Of a stretch of 64,000 bases of DNA, positions 1-10,889 are shown piece by piece (within the stretch, counting starts at the first letter, position 1; every line of letters starts with the position of its first letter). The notes beneath the pieces are model-generated. The model searched no databases and was not told the DNA's origin. It worked only from the letters and a program-made list of their open reading frames with translations. The DNA is from Marvania coccoides (lineage: Eukaryota > Chlorophyta > Trebouxiophyceae > Chlorellales > Chlorellaceae), in the NCBI GenBank assembly GCA_963854735.1, contig OY978099.1:992001-1056000 (forward strand), in the 5' to 3' direction. Made by a program: the position numbers and the translations under genes.

Positions 1-1344
1 ATCACCGCGCGGCTGGCGGCCGCAGAGCGATGGTGCGAAGTTGCTCGCCCGCAGGTCCACGGCCACGATTTCTCCTGCGTGGCTGCTATTCCGACGGCGC
101 AGGCCCCAAAGGCGGGGTACATGTTTGTGAGCGGCAGCGAGGAGAAGGTGCTGCGCGTTTTGGAGGCGCCAGTCGCGTTTATTGACACGCTGGCGATGGC
201 ACAGGGGCGGCAGGTGGAAAGGAGGGCCACGGCGCCTTCCACCCCCGCCTACGGCGCCTCCCTCCCCGCCCTGGGGCTGTCCAACAAGGCGGTGTACGCT
301 CCGGAGGCCGCGGCGGCCGCGCACGGCGGCGGGGAGGACGCAAACGCCCCCGGGGGGGCTGGGATTTACGATCTGGGGCCAGATTTCGCGCCCTCCAGCG
401 AGCCTTCTGCGGTGGAGGGCGCCCCTCTGGAAGAGCACCTCGCGCAGAACACGCTGTGGCCGGAGATCCACAAGCTGTACGGGCATGGCAACGAGTTGTA
501 CTGCGTGGCAGCGCACCCAGCGGGACGCCTGCTGGCGTCCGCTTCCAGGGCGCAGTCGGCGGCCACCGCGGGCGTGATTGTGTGGGACACCGCCACGTGG
601 ACCCCCAAAGGCCCCCCGCTGGAGGCGCACTCGCTGACTGTGACCCAGCTTGCTTTTTCGCCCAACGGGGCGTTTCTTGCTTCAGCCTCCCGGGACCGCA
701 CCGTCTGCGTGTTCGCGAAGACCGCCGACGGGGTGGATGCAAGCGCGAATGGCTCGCAGCAAAACGGAAACGGAAACGCATCGGAATCGGCTTCGTGTGG
801 TTTCCAGTTGGCGTCTCAGATCAAGGCTCATGCTCGCATCGTGTGGGGCCTGGCGTGGACCCCCGACTCCTCGGTATTGCTGTCCGCCTCCCGCGACTGC
901 AGCGTAAAAACTTGGCGGGTGGAGGAGAGCGGAGCAGTCGCTGCCCCGGCGGCCGCGGCGTTTCCCTTTGGCGACAGTGTAAGAGCAGTCGCGCTGGCCC
1001 CTGAAGAGCTCCCAGGCTCAAAACATGAGACTGGAGGCCGCGAGAGGCGGTGTTTAGGGGCTGTGGGGCTGGAGAACGGCGAAATTGAGGTCGGTGTGGT
1101 GTCTTGGAGGGACCACAGCAGTGGCGGCTTTAAAGGAAAAGAGGAAGGGGAGGCAGTTGGGTGGGAGACGGTGTGGCGCAGCACGCAGCGCGAGAAACAC
1201 GCGGCAGCGGTGCGGCGGCTGTGCTGGCGGGTGGCTGGGGCGGCAGGCGGGAGCGGAGGAGAGCGGCGGCAGCGGCGGTATGACTTGGCGTCGTGCAGCG
1301 AAGACCACAGCGTGAGGATCTTTGGCGTGGCGTGGCCCCTTTAA
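1..1344 (+). CDS. ELP2: Elongator complex subunit 2 (ELP2), 3' part
   Basis: This is the C-terminal half of Elp2, a WD40 scaffold subunit of Elongator, which modifies wobble uridines of tRNAs. The frame is open from base 1, so the 5' part lies outside the window; about 447 residues are present and the stop is TAA at 1342-1344. Family landmarks are visible: the segment around VARPQVHGHDFSCV at bases 40-90, the Elp2-typical PALGLSNKAVY near 265-300, and LWPEIHKLYGHGNELYCVA near 460-510. These are followed by WD-repeat blades containing LASASRDRTVCVF and LLSASRDCSVKTW. A final blade ends in DHSVRIFGVAW. No intron is needed in this part. A Gly/Ala-rich insert (about bases 300-420) and an acidic/Gly-rich insert (about 1010-1170) lie between blades. 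Identification is from motifs seen; the function is family knowledge. Confidence 0.93.
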   Translation: MTARLAAAERWCEVARPQVHGHDFSCVAAIPTAQAPKAGYMFVSGSEEKVLRVLEAPVAFIDTLAMAQGRQVERRATAPSTPAYGASLPALGLSNKAVYAPEAAAAAHGGGEDANAPGGAGIYDLGPDFAPSSEPSAVEGAPLEEHLAQNTLWPEIHKLYGHGNELYCVAAHPAGRLLASASRAQSAATAGVIVWDTATWTPKGPPLEAHSLTVTQLAFSPNGAFLASASRDRTVCVFAKTADGVDASANGSQQNGNGNASESASCGFQLASQIKAHARIVWGLAWTPDSSVLLSASRDCSVKTWRVEESGAVAAPAAAAFPFGDSVRAVALAPEELPGSKHETGGRERRCLGAVGLENGEIEVGVVSWRDHSSGGFKGKEEGEAVGWETVWRSTQREKHAAAVRRLCWRVAGAAGGSGGERRQRRYDLASCSEDHSVRIFGVAWPL

Positions 1345-2576
1345 TTGGCGTTTTTTAATCTGTTTAATTGCATGTGTTCTGTTTTAATGTTTTTTTTCAA
1401 GAGAAAAAGCCTTAGAGCAAAAGCAAAAATGAAAGTTTGTCGATGGCAGGAAAATGCACTAATGCCGTGGGCGGGAGCAAGCAAGATATTGCGTAACAAT
1501 TTTGTTGTAATGCAATGGCAAACAGATTTCGATCTGATGCTCAAAATCTCAAGAAGAAGAGCAGAAAAAGAATAAAGCGGGAAAGCGCCGCCAGCAAATT
1601 AGAAAACATTTGTATAAAATGAGTAAAATGAAGAAAACACAACTTTCATCTTCACCGCTCCGCTGCTATGGCATTGTAAGCTAGCTTGTGGCTGCGCTAC
1701 GCTGCCCACAGTGCAGCCTTTTTGCCCCGCCAGAGTAAGGTGGAGTGCCCCTTCCATCCGCCGGCTCAACCTCAGTTCCTGGGGACGTACGACACAGCAG
1801 CGCCATGCTAAAAGCTAGAAAAGCTCGCCGCCCACAGGTAAGGCCCCTGCCTTCTGAATCCCCGACGGCGCTACCGACACAAGCAAGTGCATACAAACAC
1901 AGGTGCATGCACAGGTGCAAAGCAAGACGCCCGGACGGCAAGAACGCGGAATGTCCGGTCAAGACTCGCGCTTGGGCAATGCTGGCCCGCCCAGCACCCC
2001 TCCCATCTACACGGTCACTCAAACCTGGCTTTTGGGAAGTGATGCATCCAATGTCGCAGTCAAGGGCGTGTACCAAGTCAAGCAAGTGCAACAATAAAGA
2101 ATCCATGCACATGGCGGTTGGAATACGCTGGAATGAGGATGTCAGAAGCGATGCGGACTGCCAGGCAACCAGCAAGCCAAAATGCGCCGTAATCCGAGCA
2201 CCCACCCGATTACTGCTCAGAATTGCTCTCGAAAGTCACTTTTGGGCGCAGGACCATCCGAAAGATCAGTATTGTTGGTTTAATTTTATTTAACGCCATT
2301 TATTTGCCCTGAAAAACCTTTCAGCGCGTGTCGAAAGCTGGGCACAGCCTTGCCACCGGCAGCGGGACCAGGTAGATTTCGAGCTCTTTTGCAACGCGCT
2401 GACCACCCCACGCAACCAATCAAGGCTAAAAATGATAAAAGAAACCCCCCACATTTCATAACACATTGCACGTTATTGCAGCTATGGGCTCAAGCCTGCT
2501 TGCCAAACTAATCGCCGCCGCCCGTGTCAGTTGAAAAAATTGAAGCCATACGTACATACATTACAGGGTTTTAAGC
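1345..2576. other. Intergenic, with one dispersed-repeat copy
   Basis: AT-rich 3' flank of ELP2, then a copy of dispersed repeat family A (separate entry), then an AT-rich 5' flank of the next gene. Open frames here do not resemble proteins, and their longest match is to the other copies of the repeat. Confidence 0.6.
1725..2085 (-). repeat. Dispersed repeat family A, copy 1
   Basis: Read on the minus strand, this stretch matches 44735-45200 (+) and 45538-45825 (+). Shared blocks include a segment beginning TGCGACATTGGATGCATCAC (CGTCGG in copy 2), the block GTGTAGATGGGAGGGGTGCT leading into GGGCGGGCCAGCATTGCCCAAGCGCGA, then GTCGGTAGCGCCGTCGGGGA, and a terminal block around CCACCTTACTCTGGCGGGG. 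Relative to copy 2 it lacks about 80 bases between the first and second blocks. There is no clear coding potential. It could be a SINE-like or non-autonomous element. Confidence 0.7.
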
Positions 2577-4392
2577 ATGCTGGCAGGGGAAGACCAGAAG
2601 CTGGACGAGGATAGACGGAGGTCCAGGAGGAAGATACTTATAGTTGTCCTGATCGTCGTTGCTGTTGTCTTGGTTCTGGTCGTTGCAATTTGCGTCCCGC
2701 TGATTGTCCTCAAAGACGACGACAATGAGCCGCTTCAGCGGAGCACCCAAACCCAAAGGCAAGCTCGAAACATTGATCCATAATTCAAAACGCGAACTAA
2801 CGGTGGCAAGAGGGCGTCAGGGATTTTACCAAGCGAATAAACTTTCCAAAATCCTTTTGTTGCGCAGATTTACCATGAATACCGGGTTTATGAATCAAAC
2901 AATAAGCACATTCGACCTCATCATGCAAGAAAAATACAAAGAGAGCATCGTGGAAGGCTCCGGCGGCTACCCGAGCGAGCTCATTGACGTAGGAACCGGC
3001 TCCATTACCCCCTCAACAACACTCCCGGGCGCAGCCTCGGGGGGCGGAGGTCAAACTTTCCAGCTCGTTGTGAACACCAACGTCGACTACTATTACCCCG
3101 TAGACAACGAAGCCGGCTGGGACCCGGTGCAAGCTGCCGGAACGCTGAAGGAAGCCATCGAGCAGAACGTTGCCTCAGTTTTTGCGCCCGAAGTGTTTGG
3201 CACAGTGGTGGTTGCGTTTGTGGGGGCGTGGCCCAGGTCAATCGCAGGCCAGCCCCTCTCCCCTGGCCCTGACCAGCAGCCGACGGAGGGAGCAACGCCT
3301 GACGAGACCGAGCAGCAATTCGTGGTAGACCCTGCTTCTCTGCCCTCCGGCGCCCCTTCTCCCCCCTCAGCACCGCCCCCTTTGTCAAACCCGTCGCAAC
3401 CAGCTGCGAATCCCCCTCCGCCTTCCCTGTCGCCAGGGGTTCTGCCTTCGATTGTGGTGGCCCCGCCTGCGCCTGACGCAGTCCCTCCTGCAGAGAGCTC
3501 TTTGCCGCCCCCTTCTCCCACAGACCCCGAGACCGATAACAAGTCTCCTCCAGCGGGAAACCCGCCCAAAAAGAAAACACCACCCTCTGAAGATAGCGCG
3601 CCGCCTTCCCCCTCCCCCTCCCCCTCCCCCTCCCCCTCCCCCTCCCCTTCTTCTTCACCACCTCCTCCTCCTAAAAACAATACAGACACCACCCCGCCAC
3701 CCCCAGATGACGACACAGTGAACCCCGATGACCTGCCTGGCAAACCGACGATCCCATGCTTGGACGAAATTACATTTGAAAACGAAGGTATGATCGACAT
3801 CTCCACCAGGTTTTCCCGCGCTGCTTCGCTCATGCACGCATGCCTATGGCGTTCATTTATTTATATTATTCTGGTTTCATGCACAAACTAACTCGCTCTT
3901 TTCTGTTCCCCTCCCCCTCGTTGTGAAGCAACGCAAGAGGCGTGGGACACCTCGTTGAAGCTGTCGTTCTACAGGTACGCGAGCGACGGTGGAAAGTGCA
4001 GCACAACGACCGGAAAGCTTCAGTTGATCGGAGAGTTGGACCGAATGCTGTCAATATCCGCCTCGTGTGTTGCTGCCGCGTCTGCCTCCATCCGCGTGAA
4101 AATAATCAACATCTATTGCGACTGCCTGCCCGAAGGAGTTTGCCTGTACATAAAGAATGAAGCTGTGGCAGGAATTTCGCGTCCTACTGCCAGTACTACT
4201 GGGGGCCTCATTTGTCCACCTTGCGCGTCAAAGTTTTATGCCACGGTAAGAAATCCGTCCCCCCGCTATACAAATATGCCGGCTAGGAGTTCGTTAAATT
4301 CATTTCAATGTTCTTTGCTCATGCAGTTCCCAGAGGAGTGCGATGGCGTGATGCTCTCTGCAAGCCTGGCACTGAGTGCATGCGTTGGGTAA
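2577..4392 (+). CDS. Proline-rich, single-pass membrane-anchored extracellular protein
   Basis: Model: 2577-2758, 2868-3787, 3929-4245, 4327-4392 (494 aa). The N-terminus is cytosolic and very basic/acidic (DEDRRRSRRK), followed by a strong transmembrane segment (residues about 19-45) rich in Val/Ile/Leu, so a type II anchor is likely. A globular domain follows (residues about 65-180). Next comes a long Pro/Ser stalk whose core is a CCCTCC tandem at 3607-3649 encoding Ser-Pro repeats, and then a Cys-bearing C-terminal domain. This layout resembles algal hydroxyproline-rich wall glycoproteins, but I could not match the globular parts to pherophorin. Intron 1 would use a GC donor (AAAG|GCAAGC); the alternative is an unspliced start at the ATG at 2725. 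Intron 3 (4246-4326, 81 nt) is open in frame and could be retained. A possible further donor overlaps the stop (GGGTAAGC). Confidence 0.7.
3607..3649 (+). repeat. CCCTCC hexamer tandem inside the proline-rich stalk
   Basis: About seven near-perfect copies of a C-rich hexamer encode the Ser-Pro run of the cell-surface protein. On the other strand it is a GGGAGG run. It is likely length-variable. Confidence 0.85.
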
Positions 4393-5161
4393 GCATTTCG
4401 AGAAGAACCAGCGAACTCCGAATTCGACTGGTATTTCACCCCTAACCTCTCTTACTTTATACTATTCTGGCTCTACCGGTTTGGATCGTCCTGCACAGAA
4501 GGTGCTGCACACGGCGAGCCTTCGCTAATTGCGTTTTCTTTACCCCCTGAACTCCCCCGAGCTCTGTTTCTGCTCCGTTTATTTTCTTTCTTGCTTTCTT
4601 ACCACATGCATGAATGAATGTAATACTCATGGTGCATGGCTTTGAGGGCGGAAGAAGAAAGAATAAAAGTACAGGCCACAAGCCCAACAACGAAAGCAAA
4701 GAAAACTAACGGCACGCCCTCAGGACGTGTGTTAAAAAAGAAAGAAGGAAGGAAGAAAGAGACACACTCGTCGTGAATAGTATAGGAGCGGAAAAGAATG
4801 GCAAGCGCTGTGTGCTTGTGCTGTCTAAAAGAAACAAACCCCGCATTCCTCAGATGAAAAAACATATTTAATGGAAAGAAAAACGCAGCTCCCAGGCGCA
4901 TGCATGAAAAAACAGCGCGCGTGGATGCTAAACAAATTCGTTCGCACACTATACATGCAGGGGGAAAAAAGAAAAGGAAACACACAAAGAAAAAGGGGAA
5001 GAAAGGAAGGTAGAATTTTTACGAAGGTAGGATTTTCGTCGTCAAATCGATCGATCATTTCTCAGCAGGGCATGCATAGCAAATTTGTCTCTCAGTTGGG
5101 GGGGTGTTAAGTAAAGTTTTGAATTCTCTTCTCAGGGCCTCAGAATCTCCACCGACAATCC
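4393..5161. other. Convergent 3' flanks, no gene seen
   Basis: A-rich, low-complexity DNA (many GAAAGAAGGAAG-type runs) between the proline-rich protein and the translocase gene. It probably holds both 3' UTRs. Confidence 0.6.
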
Positions 5162-7837
5162 TCACGCCGCCTGAGCGCTCACAGTCGCCCCGCTGCTCCC
5201 TCCATCACCCTCATCAGCTGCCGCCTCCGCCGCAGCTGCCTTTGCCGCCTTCTTTGCCTCCTCTCTGCCTTTCTTCTCCTCCTCGTATGCTTTCAGCTGC
5301 CCGCTGAGCCGCCGCACCGCCGCCAGCCACGAAGCCACCACGCCCACAAACGCAAAGGTGATCACAGGCAGAGACGCAGACAGGGAGCCGGTGATCAGCA
5401 GCAGTGCCTGCGTGATCCACGCCCCGCCGGATTTGCCGATCTGGCTGCCCAGCAGATCCACAGCCGCCTTGCCTTTGCTCTTCTCATCCTGCACTCGGCG
5501 TGACACACACATAGTGATGGCGTTAGAGCTGAGCATCAATGAAAAGACCTTGAATATGTCTATTGTAAAAATATTGTTAAAAAGAATTTTCCAAGCGTAA
5601 AATATCAATGAAACTTGTGCTGTAGAGTTAAGCTCACTTTGTCCATCTCGATGTAGACCATTTCCTTGGCGGGGTCAAACAGAGAGAACTTGGCGGAGCG
5701 GGCAAACACCTGGGTGGCGGCGCCAGCGGCAACGCCCGCCACCAGCATCTGGGGCGGGGTGAGGCCGCCCACGCTGATGCCCTGGGCAGCTGCGAGAGAC
5801 AGCGCGAAGAAAGTGGAGCCGGAGACAAACATAGCCTGGGTTTGGAAACCAAGAGAAGAAAGAAATCGTAAGCAGCAGCAGCAAGTACGAATAAACACCC
5901 ATAAATTTTAAGGATGGCGTGAATGGGGAATTCGAGGGCAACGATGTAGTATCGATTCATTAGTATTTAACTAGGGATTCCCGGGTTTTTCTTCGTTTTC
6001 TTTCCTCCCTACTCACCATTGGTGTTGCTGCAGCTGCCGCCCCCCAACCCAGGTACTGGAACACAAATTTGCCCAGCAGCATGGAGGCGATGGTGGCGTA
6101 GCCCGTGGCGATGCCCACGTCCGCCAGCACGTTCTGGTAGCCCTGGGCCGTGGGGTGCAGGGTGCGCAGCGCGCCCTTCCACGCAAATTCAAACAGCCGG
6201 TGGCTGACGCCATACGACACCACCAGCACCGCCAGATTCATGATCTTGTCGGAGCTGCGGATGATGGCCAGGCTGTCGCCCAGGCTGCCGCCTTTCTTTT
6301 TCCGCGGGGCGGGCTTGGAGGCGGTGGTCGGATCCAGAGAGCAGTAGGGCCCGATGACCCACTTGTCCAGCGCTGCCTTGGCCAGCATCATCACCCCCGT
6401 CATCCCTGCAAACAAACCAACAGTTTCGGTTTTTAATAAGCAAAATTCCATTTGAGTTTTTACTGCAATTTTTGGAACACTTGAGTTTACGGCAATATTT
6501 GGATATTAATAGGGAGAGATTAGTTGAAAACAAACGGAAATGGGCAGCACCCTACCTGCAATAGCGCCCACCAGCCATAGCAGCATGGCGTGCGTGCTGC
6601 CTGCCGCCAGGGACCGATTGACCAGCTTCACAAATGAGCCGGAAACCACCAACGCCACATTGGCCACCACCCCGATCAACGGGTACACGCTCTTGGCCTC
6701 GCTGACGGTGCACACCTCGTTGGCCAGCGACCAGAAGAGCACGGAAATGACGACCGACCCCCACAGCTCCGACATGCAGAAAAAAAGGGAGAACGTCCAG
6801 TACTGAACCACTTTGACGAGCCCCATGAGCCCCTGCGGCACCCAGGAGGCGGCTGCCTCCACCAGGCCGGTAGGGTGCAGCCAGACGTGTGCGGGGTAGA
6901 GCACGGTGGCAAAGAAGATGTAGAACACCACCAGGGGGGCCACCGCGAAGTAGAAGATGGAGCGGGACGGCAGCGCCTCCACCATGCGGCCGTAGCTGTA
7001 AAATGATTAGAAAATAGAAGGAACTGTTAGTTGGAATGGGGAGCGATAACGGGGGGGAAAGGGGTGAGAGACAAACCGAGAAAATTTGAAGCAGTACAAT
7101 GAATGGACGGGTTGTTCTCACAGCAGGAAGAAGCCTATGGAGGCTGGTAGCACGACGAACGAGGCCAGGAAGGGCAGCGTTTCTGCCCCAGCGGTGGTCA
7201 CCATGATGGAGTCCTTCAAGCTGTGCAGGATGGTGAGGTTGAAGGACGCAGCGAAGAAGATGGCACCCAGCGGCAGCACCTTCTGCCACAGCGACAGTGG
7301 CGGGGGGGAGGCTTGCGCGTCTGCCAGCGAGGCGGCGGGGAGGCGGGGGAACGTCACGCCGTTGCTGCGCCACCAGCGCTTGCGGTCGCGCTTCTCCAGG
7401 TAGTGCGGGTCCTCGTTGGATAGCGTGGAGGCCATCTGGAGGGGCAGCTGCAGCACCCGTTCCAAAGGAGTGCCTGGTGCAGCTGCTGCCTGGGAGTCAT
7501 CGGCAACATCAACGCTGCTGCTGCTGGCTTCGACGCTACTGAGGGAAGAGGAGGAGGAGGAGGTGTGGGGCTCCTCTTCTTTCTCGCCTGGTGTGGCATC
7601 GGGGGTGCTGCCGTTGTCTGGGGCTGCTGGCGTCGGTCTGCTGAGCGGGCGCAGGTGGCGGGAGCGGAAACTGACGCTCAGAGTTCCGGGCTGGCGCCAT
7701 CCGAGGGGCGATGGGAGCAGGCTGCGTCGTGCCTGAGGCCTGGCATGACTGCGGGCGAGCGCCTGAGGTAGTCGCGAGGGCAAAGATGCTGGCTCATTGA
7801 CGCTGCTCAGCAAAATCGGTTGCGCCCTTAACGCCAT
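5162..7837 (-). CDS. NTT: Plastid ATP/ADP translocase (NTT family)
   Basis: Exons in transcript order: 7837-7122, 6995-6556, 6405-6017, 5835-5638, 5488-5162 (689 aa). NTT proteins exchange ATP for ADP (with phosphate) across the plastid inner envelope. The first about 190 residues are a Ser/Arg/Pro-rich transit region. The carrier core starts at WQKVLPLGAIFFAASFN, then LPFLASFVVLPASIGFFLLY. Later hallmarks are WTFSLFFCMSELWGSVVISV, FWSLANEVCTVSEAKSVYPL and FDPAKEMVYIEMDK. The family ending SKGKAAVDLLGSQIGKSGGA precedes an Ala/Lys/Glu-rich tail. About a dozen hydrophobic segments fit the family. All four introns are GT-AG and keep codon phase. It is divergent from the Lon-domain gene with 398 bp between the start codons. 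Confidence 0.93.
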
Positions 7838-8235
7838 CCAGCGTCAATTAATGAAAATCGAAAGTTGTACAACGAGATCAAGCCCCCAATTGGGTAAATT
7901 GCGAACTATATTATTTGAATTATCTGTGAATTTATCTCTAAATACAAGAGGGACGAGGCTTTTCTCTCCTCTTTCAAAAGAGACACTGCTACCTGTGTCT
8001 ATCCTGATCGAATACTGTGGCAGCGAGTGATCGCAGCACTTGATATTTTCAAGTTGTTTTAACTCGTTTTCCACCTTTACCTCTGCCACAGAAAAAAGGT
8101 CTCCACCAATTTGAGCAAGTTACCAAAATTTTATTAAGCTTTCATCTACTCCAGGCTGCGGCACGAGACCGCTCAATACCCTCATTTAGATCAAACTATA
8201 ATCTTATTCCTGTCAAAACAAGCAAAAGTACCTAC
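7838..8235. promoter_or_regulatory. Shared divergent promoter region (translocase / Lon-domain gene)
   Basis: 398 bp between two start codons on opposite strands. It is AT-rich with no convincing TATA element. Both products appear to be plastid proteins, so co-regulation is plausible but inferred. Confidence 0.4.
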
Positions 8236-9518
8236 ATGAGGATTCTGACCGCCCGCCAGCAGCGTGTCAATCTCGGTGGCAGCCTGACTGCGACGATCCC
8301 CCGCCATGGAGCCTTCATGCGACCTCAGCAGCTCAAATCCCCCACAGTGGCGGGGCACAGCTGGAAAAGGTTTTCAGCAAACGCCAGCTCGCCACCACGC
8401 GTGCGCCTCGCTCCTGTGCGTGCTTCCGGGGACCAGGAACCCGCTGGAAAGCCCGCTGGAGGCTTGTTGCGACTCCCAATTTTCCCTCTGAGCGTCGTCG
8501 CTTTGCCCGCTGCCAGCACGCCCCTTCAGGTCAGGTTCAAGCCATTAAACCCCCCATATTTAACAATAGATATGAACCTATTCGCTATTCTACTTGTTCT
8601 GTACCAAAATCCTTACTTTTTGTGCCTTTTTCAATATTGGAATATTTTCTTTTCTCGCCTTTTATTCATTCTCCCTCTTCTCCTTCCTCCTCCCCACATC
8701 TCCTAACAATTTCCTTTCCGGCGCACACCTCCACCCGCAGATCTTCGAGGCGCGCTACCGCGTGCTGTTTTCCACCCTCCTGGCAGGAGAAGACGGAATC
8801 GACGAGGGCTTAGTCTCCCCCGACAAGCCCTGGGTTGGCACTAAGAGATTCGGAATGGCCTATTTTGACCAAAAGGCAGGCGGCCTGGCGGCGATAGGCA
8901 CCGTGCTGGAGATCACCGATCACTCCACGCAAGCAGACGGCCGCATAATCATCAACACCGTTGGCAGGGAGCGTTTCCGCATCCAGGAGGTGTTTGAGGA
9001 GCGCCCGGTACTGGTGTGCGACGTTGAGGTGTTGCCAGAGGACGACGACTTTAGCGACGCCGCCACCACGCTGGCAGGGGAGGTGGCAGAGCTGTTCCGC
9101 AACGTTGTGCGCATCAGCGTCAAGTTGAAAGAAGCACCGCTGCCGGCGGACCTGTCGGACCCCACGCAGCTCACCACGCTGGCTCCCAGGGAGCTTTCCT
9201 TCTGGGTGGGCTCGGTGTTTGGAGGCAACCCGTGAGTTTTTTTGAGGAATATTTCTACATTCAAACTATAACGCCTGTTTTTTTTAAGAGAGTTAAATTG
9301 GCCTTCCTTTTTCCTTCCTTCGGTAATTAAGTTTCTTTTCTCTCTTTTTCTGTGTGTGTAGGTACACCCAACAAGCGCTGCTGGAGGAGGAGAGCACGAT
9401 TAAACGGCTGAAGGCGGAGGAGGACCTTCTGAACCAGACGCTCAAGTATCTGACCGCTCAGTCGGCGCTGCAGTCGGCCTTTGGCGGTGGAAGCAGCGCC
9501 GAAGAGATGGGAGGCTAA
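8236..9518 (+). CDS. Plastid-type Lon substrate-binding domain protein
   Basis: Exons 8236-8529, 8741-9231, 9362-9518 (313 aa). It carries the N-terminal (substrate-binding) domain of Lon without the AAA+ or protease parts, as in plant plastid LON-domain proteins. The first about 75 residues are an Arg/Ala/Ser-rich transit-like leader. The domain begins LRLPIFPLSVVALPAASTPLQ, continues IFEARYRVLF and GLAAIGTVLEITDH, then GRIIINTVGRERFRI, and ends with PRELSFWVGSVFGG followed by a helical C-terminus rich in Glu/Leu/Ala. Introns are GT-AG and in phase. With no catalytic Ser/Lys dyad it cannot be a protease itself; the precise role is not known from sequence. Confidence 0.88.
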
Positions 9519-9980
9519 AGCCTGCGACTTTTTCCTTCTTTTTTCCGACGTATTAATATTTTCTCGACGTATCAACGACGATAGAACCCACGAGCTCTGA
9601 AGCTTCGTGGAATTGTCCAACTATTAAATTTCTCTTTTCTCAACGACGGCAAAATATCTTTTGCCAGTTTAGTTCAGGCTCTTGTCCAGCCAGCATTTGG
9701 CGGCAGATTAAACACGCTCCCGCTTGTAATTCCTAAAATTATTTCATCTTTCTCACCAAAGGAACGTGTTTTGTTTTTCCAGCGATGACGATTTAATCAT
9801 ACAACGATTCTTTTCTACGCCAAAACCGTATTTGTAAACAAATATCATTCTGTCTAAAACAGTCTAGGAAGGGGCAAAAGAACTATATATTATTAGTTAT
9901 TTGAAAAATTGGTGTTTTTTTCATGCAACCCAAAATTTCACATGCATCCGACTTTCGTTGCATGTCCACTTTCTTTTCTA
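9519..9980. other. Convergent 3' flanks, no gene seen
   Basis: AT-rich DNA between two genes that end towards each other. I see nothing beyond the probable 3' UTRs. Confidence 0.6.
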
Positions 9981-10889
9981 CTATTGCATCATGGGCGAGG
10001 TCTGGGTGCTGTACCTCGGGCTGCCCGGCCCCAGCATGCTCGCATCTGAGCTCTGCGGTCGTGGCACCGCCACCGCCGCCATCGCCCCACTTTTCGGCTC
10101 TGGTTTGGCCCGTGGGCGGTACAAAATCACGGTAACGTACTTTGACCTGTATCTGTGCGTGGTTCCCAGCACCACGGCGTTCGTGTTCGTTGCAGGCATG
10201 CGCTGCAAGTAGAGATGATTCAACACTACGTGCTGTGGCCGTGGCAGCGCTGCAATAGCGTCCAACGCGGGCGGCACGTTCAGCAGCGACAGTTGCAGCT
10301 GTGGCGGCATGGCGGGCGGCTCTTTGACGAAGTCTGAGGCCTGTGCGGGCGGGTTTGAGTAGCTGGAAGGCGGCGAAGGCGGCGGCTCAAAGCCTGACAA
10401 GCTTCCCAGATTCTCAGGGACGTATTCCTGCACCTCCACTACGTTGTTGATGTTGCCCTGGTCGTCGTACATCGACGCTAGGTTGGGGTCGTGTCGCCAC
10501 TGCCCATCCACAATGAACTTGTACTGGTACACGCCTGGCGGAAGGAGCTTCACCAGCGTAAAGTCCTTTCCCGACTGCTGCATCACGTGGCGCTGCGTCC
10601 AGTTGTCAAAGGAGCCCTCCAACTGCACCGAATTGCCGCCGTGGGTCCACACGATGACGGTGGGAACTAGCCTCGGCTGCACCGCCCACCCGGCAAACTC
10701 TGAGTGGCCGTAGACCGAGCCGGTGTCCTGCTTGGACAGCGGCTCCATGGGGAGCTGCGGGGAGTAGGTCACAGGGGAGCCAGGGATGGAGGAGGTGCCG
10801 CTGGCAGCGTGGTGGTGATGTTGGGATGACACGTCGGGGATGTCCGTCGAATTTCGGCCCCCTCCGCGGGCTTTCCCGTGCGCTTGGCC
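9981..10889 (-). CDS. SnRK1/AMPK beta subunit (CBM48 + ASC domains)
   Basis: The main exon (10889-9981) encodes 302 residues. AMPK/SnRK1 beta subunits tether the kinase alpha and the gamma subunit and can bind glycan. The CBM48 glycogen-binding module reads VIVWTHGGNSVQLEGSFDNW and then PPGVYQYKFIVDGQWRHDP. The C-terminal ASC (kinase-association) domain has LPRPQHVVLNHLYLQRM and GTTHRYRSKYVTVILYRP. A His/Ser/Gly-rich linker precedes the CBM. An acceptor (CCCACAG|GGC) at 10890-10891 shows that at least one short 5' exon lies upstream; no ATG exon with a good donor could be fixed, so the first residues are missing from this model. After ASC, where most family members stop, about 40 further residues follow. 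It is divergent from prohibitin. Confidence 0.9.
   Translation of the reverse strand, partial: GQAHGKARGGGRNSTDIPDVSSQHHHHAASGTSSIPGSPVTYSPQLPMEPLSKQDTGSVYGHSEFAGWAVQPRLVPTVIVWTHGGNSVQLEGSFDNWTQRHVMQQSGKDFTLVKLLPPGVYQYKFIVDGQWRHDPNLASMYDDQGNINNVVEVQEYVPENLGSLSGFEPPPSPPSSYSNPPAQASDFVKEPPAMPPQLQLSLLNVPPALDAIAALPRPQHVVLNHLYLQRMPATNTNAVVLGTTHRYRSKYVTVILYRPRAKPEPKSGAMAAVAVPRPQSSDASMLGPGSPRYSTQTSPMMQ

Noticed and set aside
1681..2205. 174-codon minus-strand ORF sharing a peptide with a frame near 44871
   Set aside because: The shared peptide (DGRGAGRASIAQAR) arises from the dispersed repeat DNA; frames break at different points in the other copies, so it is not a conserved protein.
3005..3833. Two long minus-strand ORFs (218 and 246 codons) opposite the proline-rich stalk
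   Set aside because: They are Gly/Glu/Arg-rich mirror images of the Ser-Pro repeats on the coding strand; no motifs and no start context.
2869..4392. Pherophorin assignment for the proline-rich protein
   Set aside because: The architecture is similar, but the globular parts lack the pherophorin Cys spacing I would expect.
6552..7373. 273-codon minus-strand ORF inside the translocase gene
   Set aside because: Wrong frame of the same exons and reads across the intron; the translocase frame has clear family motifs.
9901..10212. 103-codon plus-strand ORF
   Set aside because: Antisense to the ASC domain of the SnRK1 beta gene.
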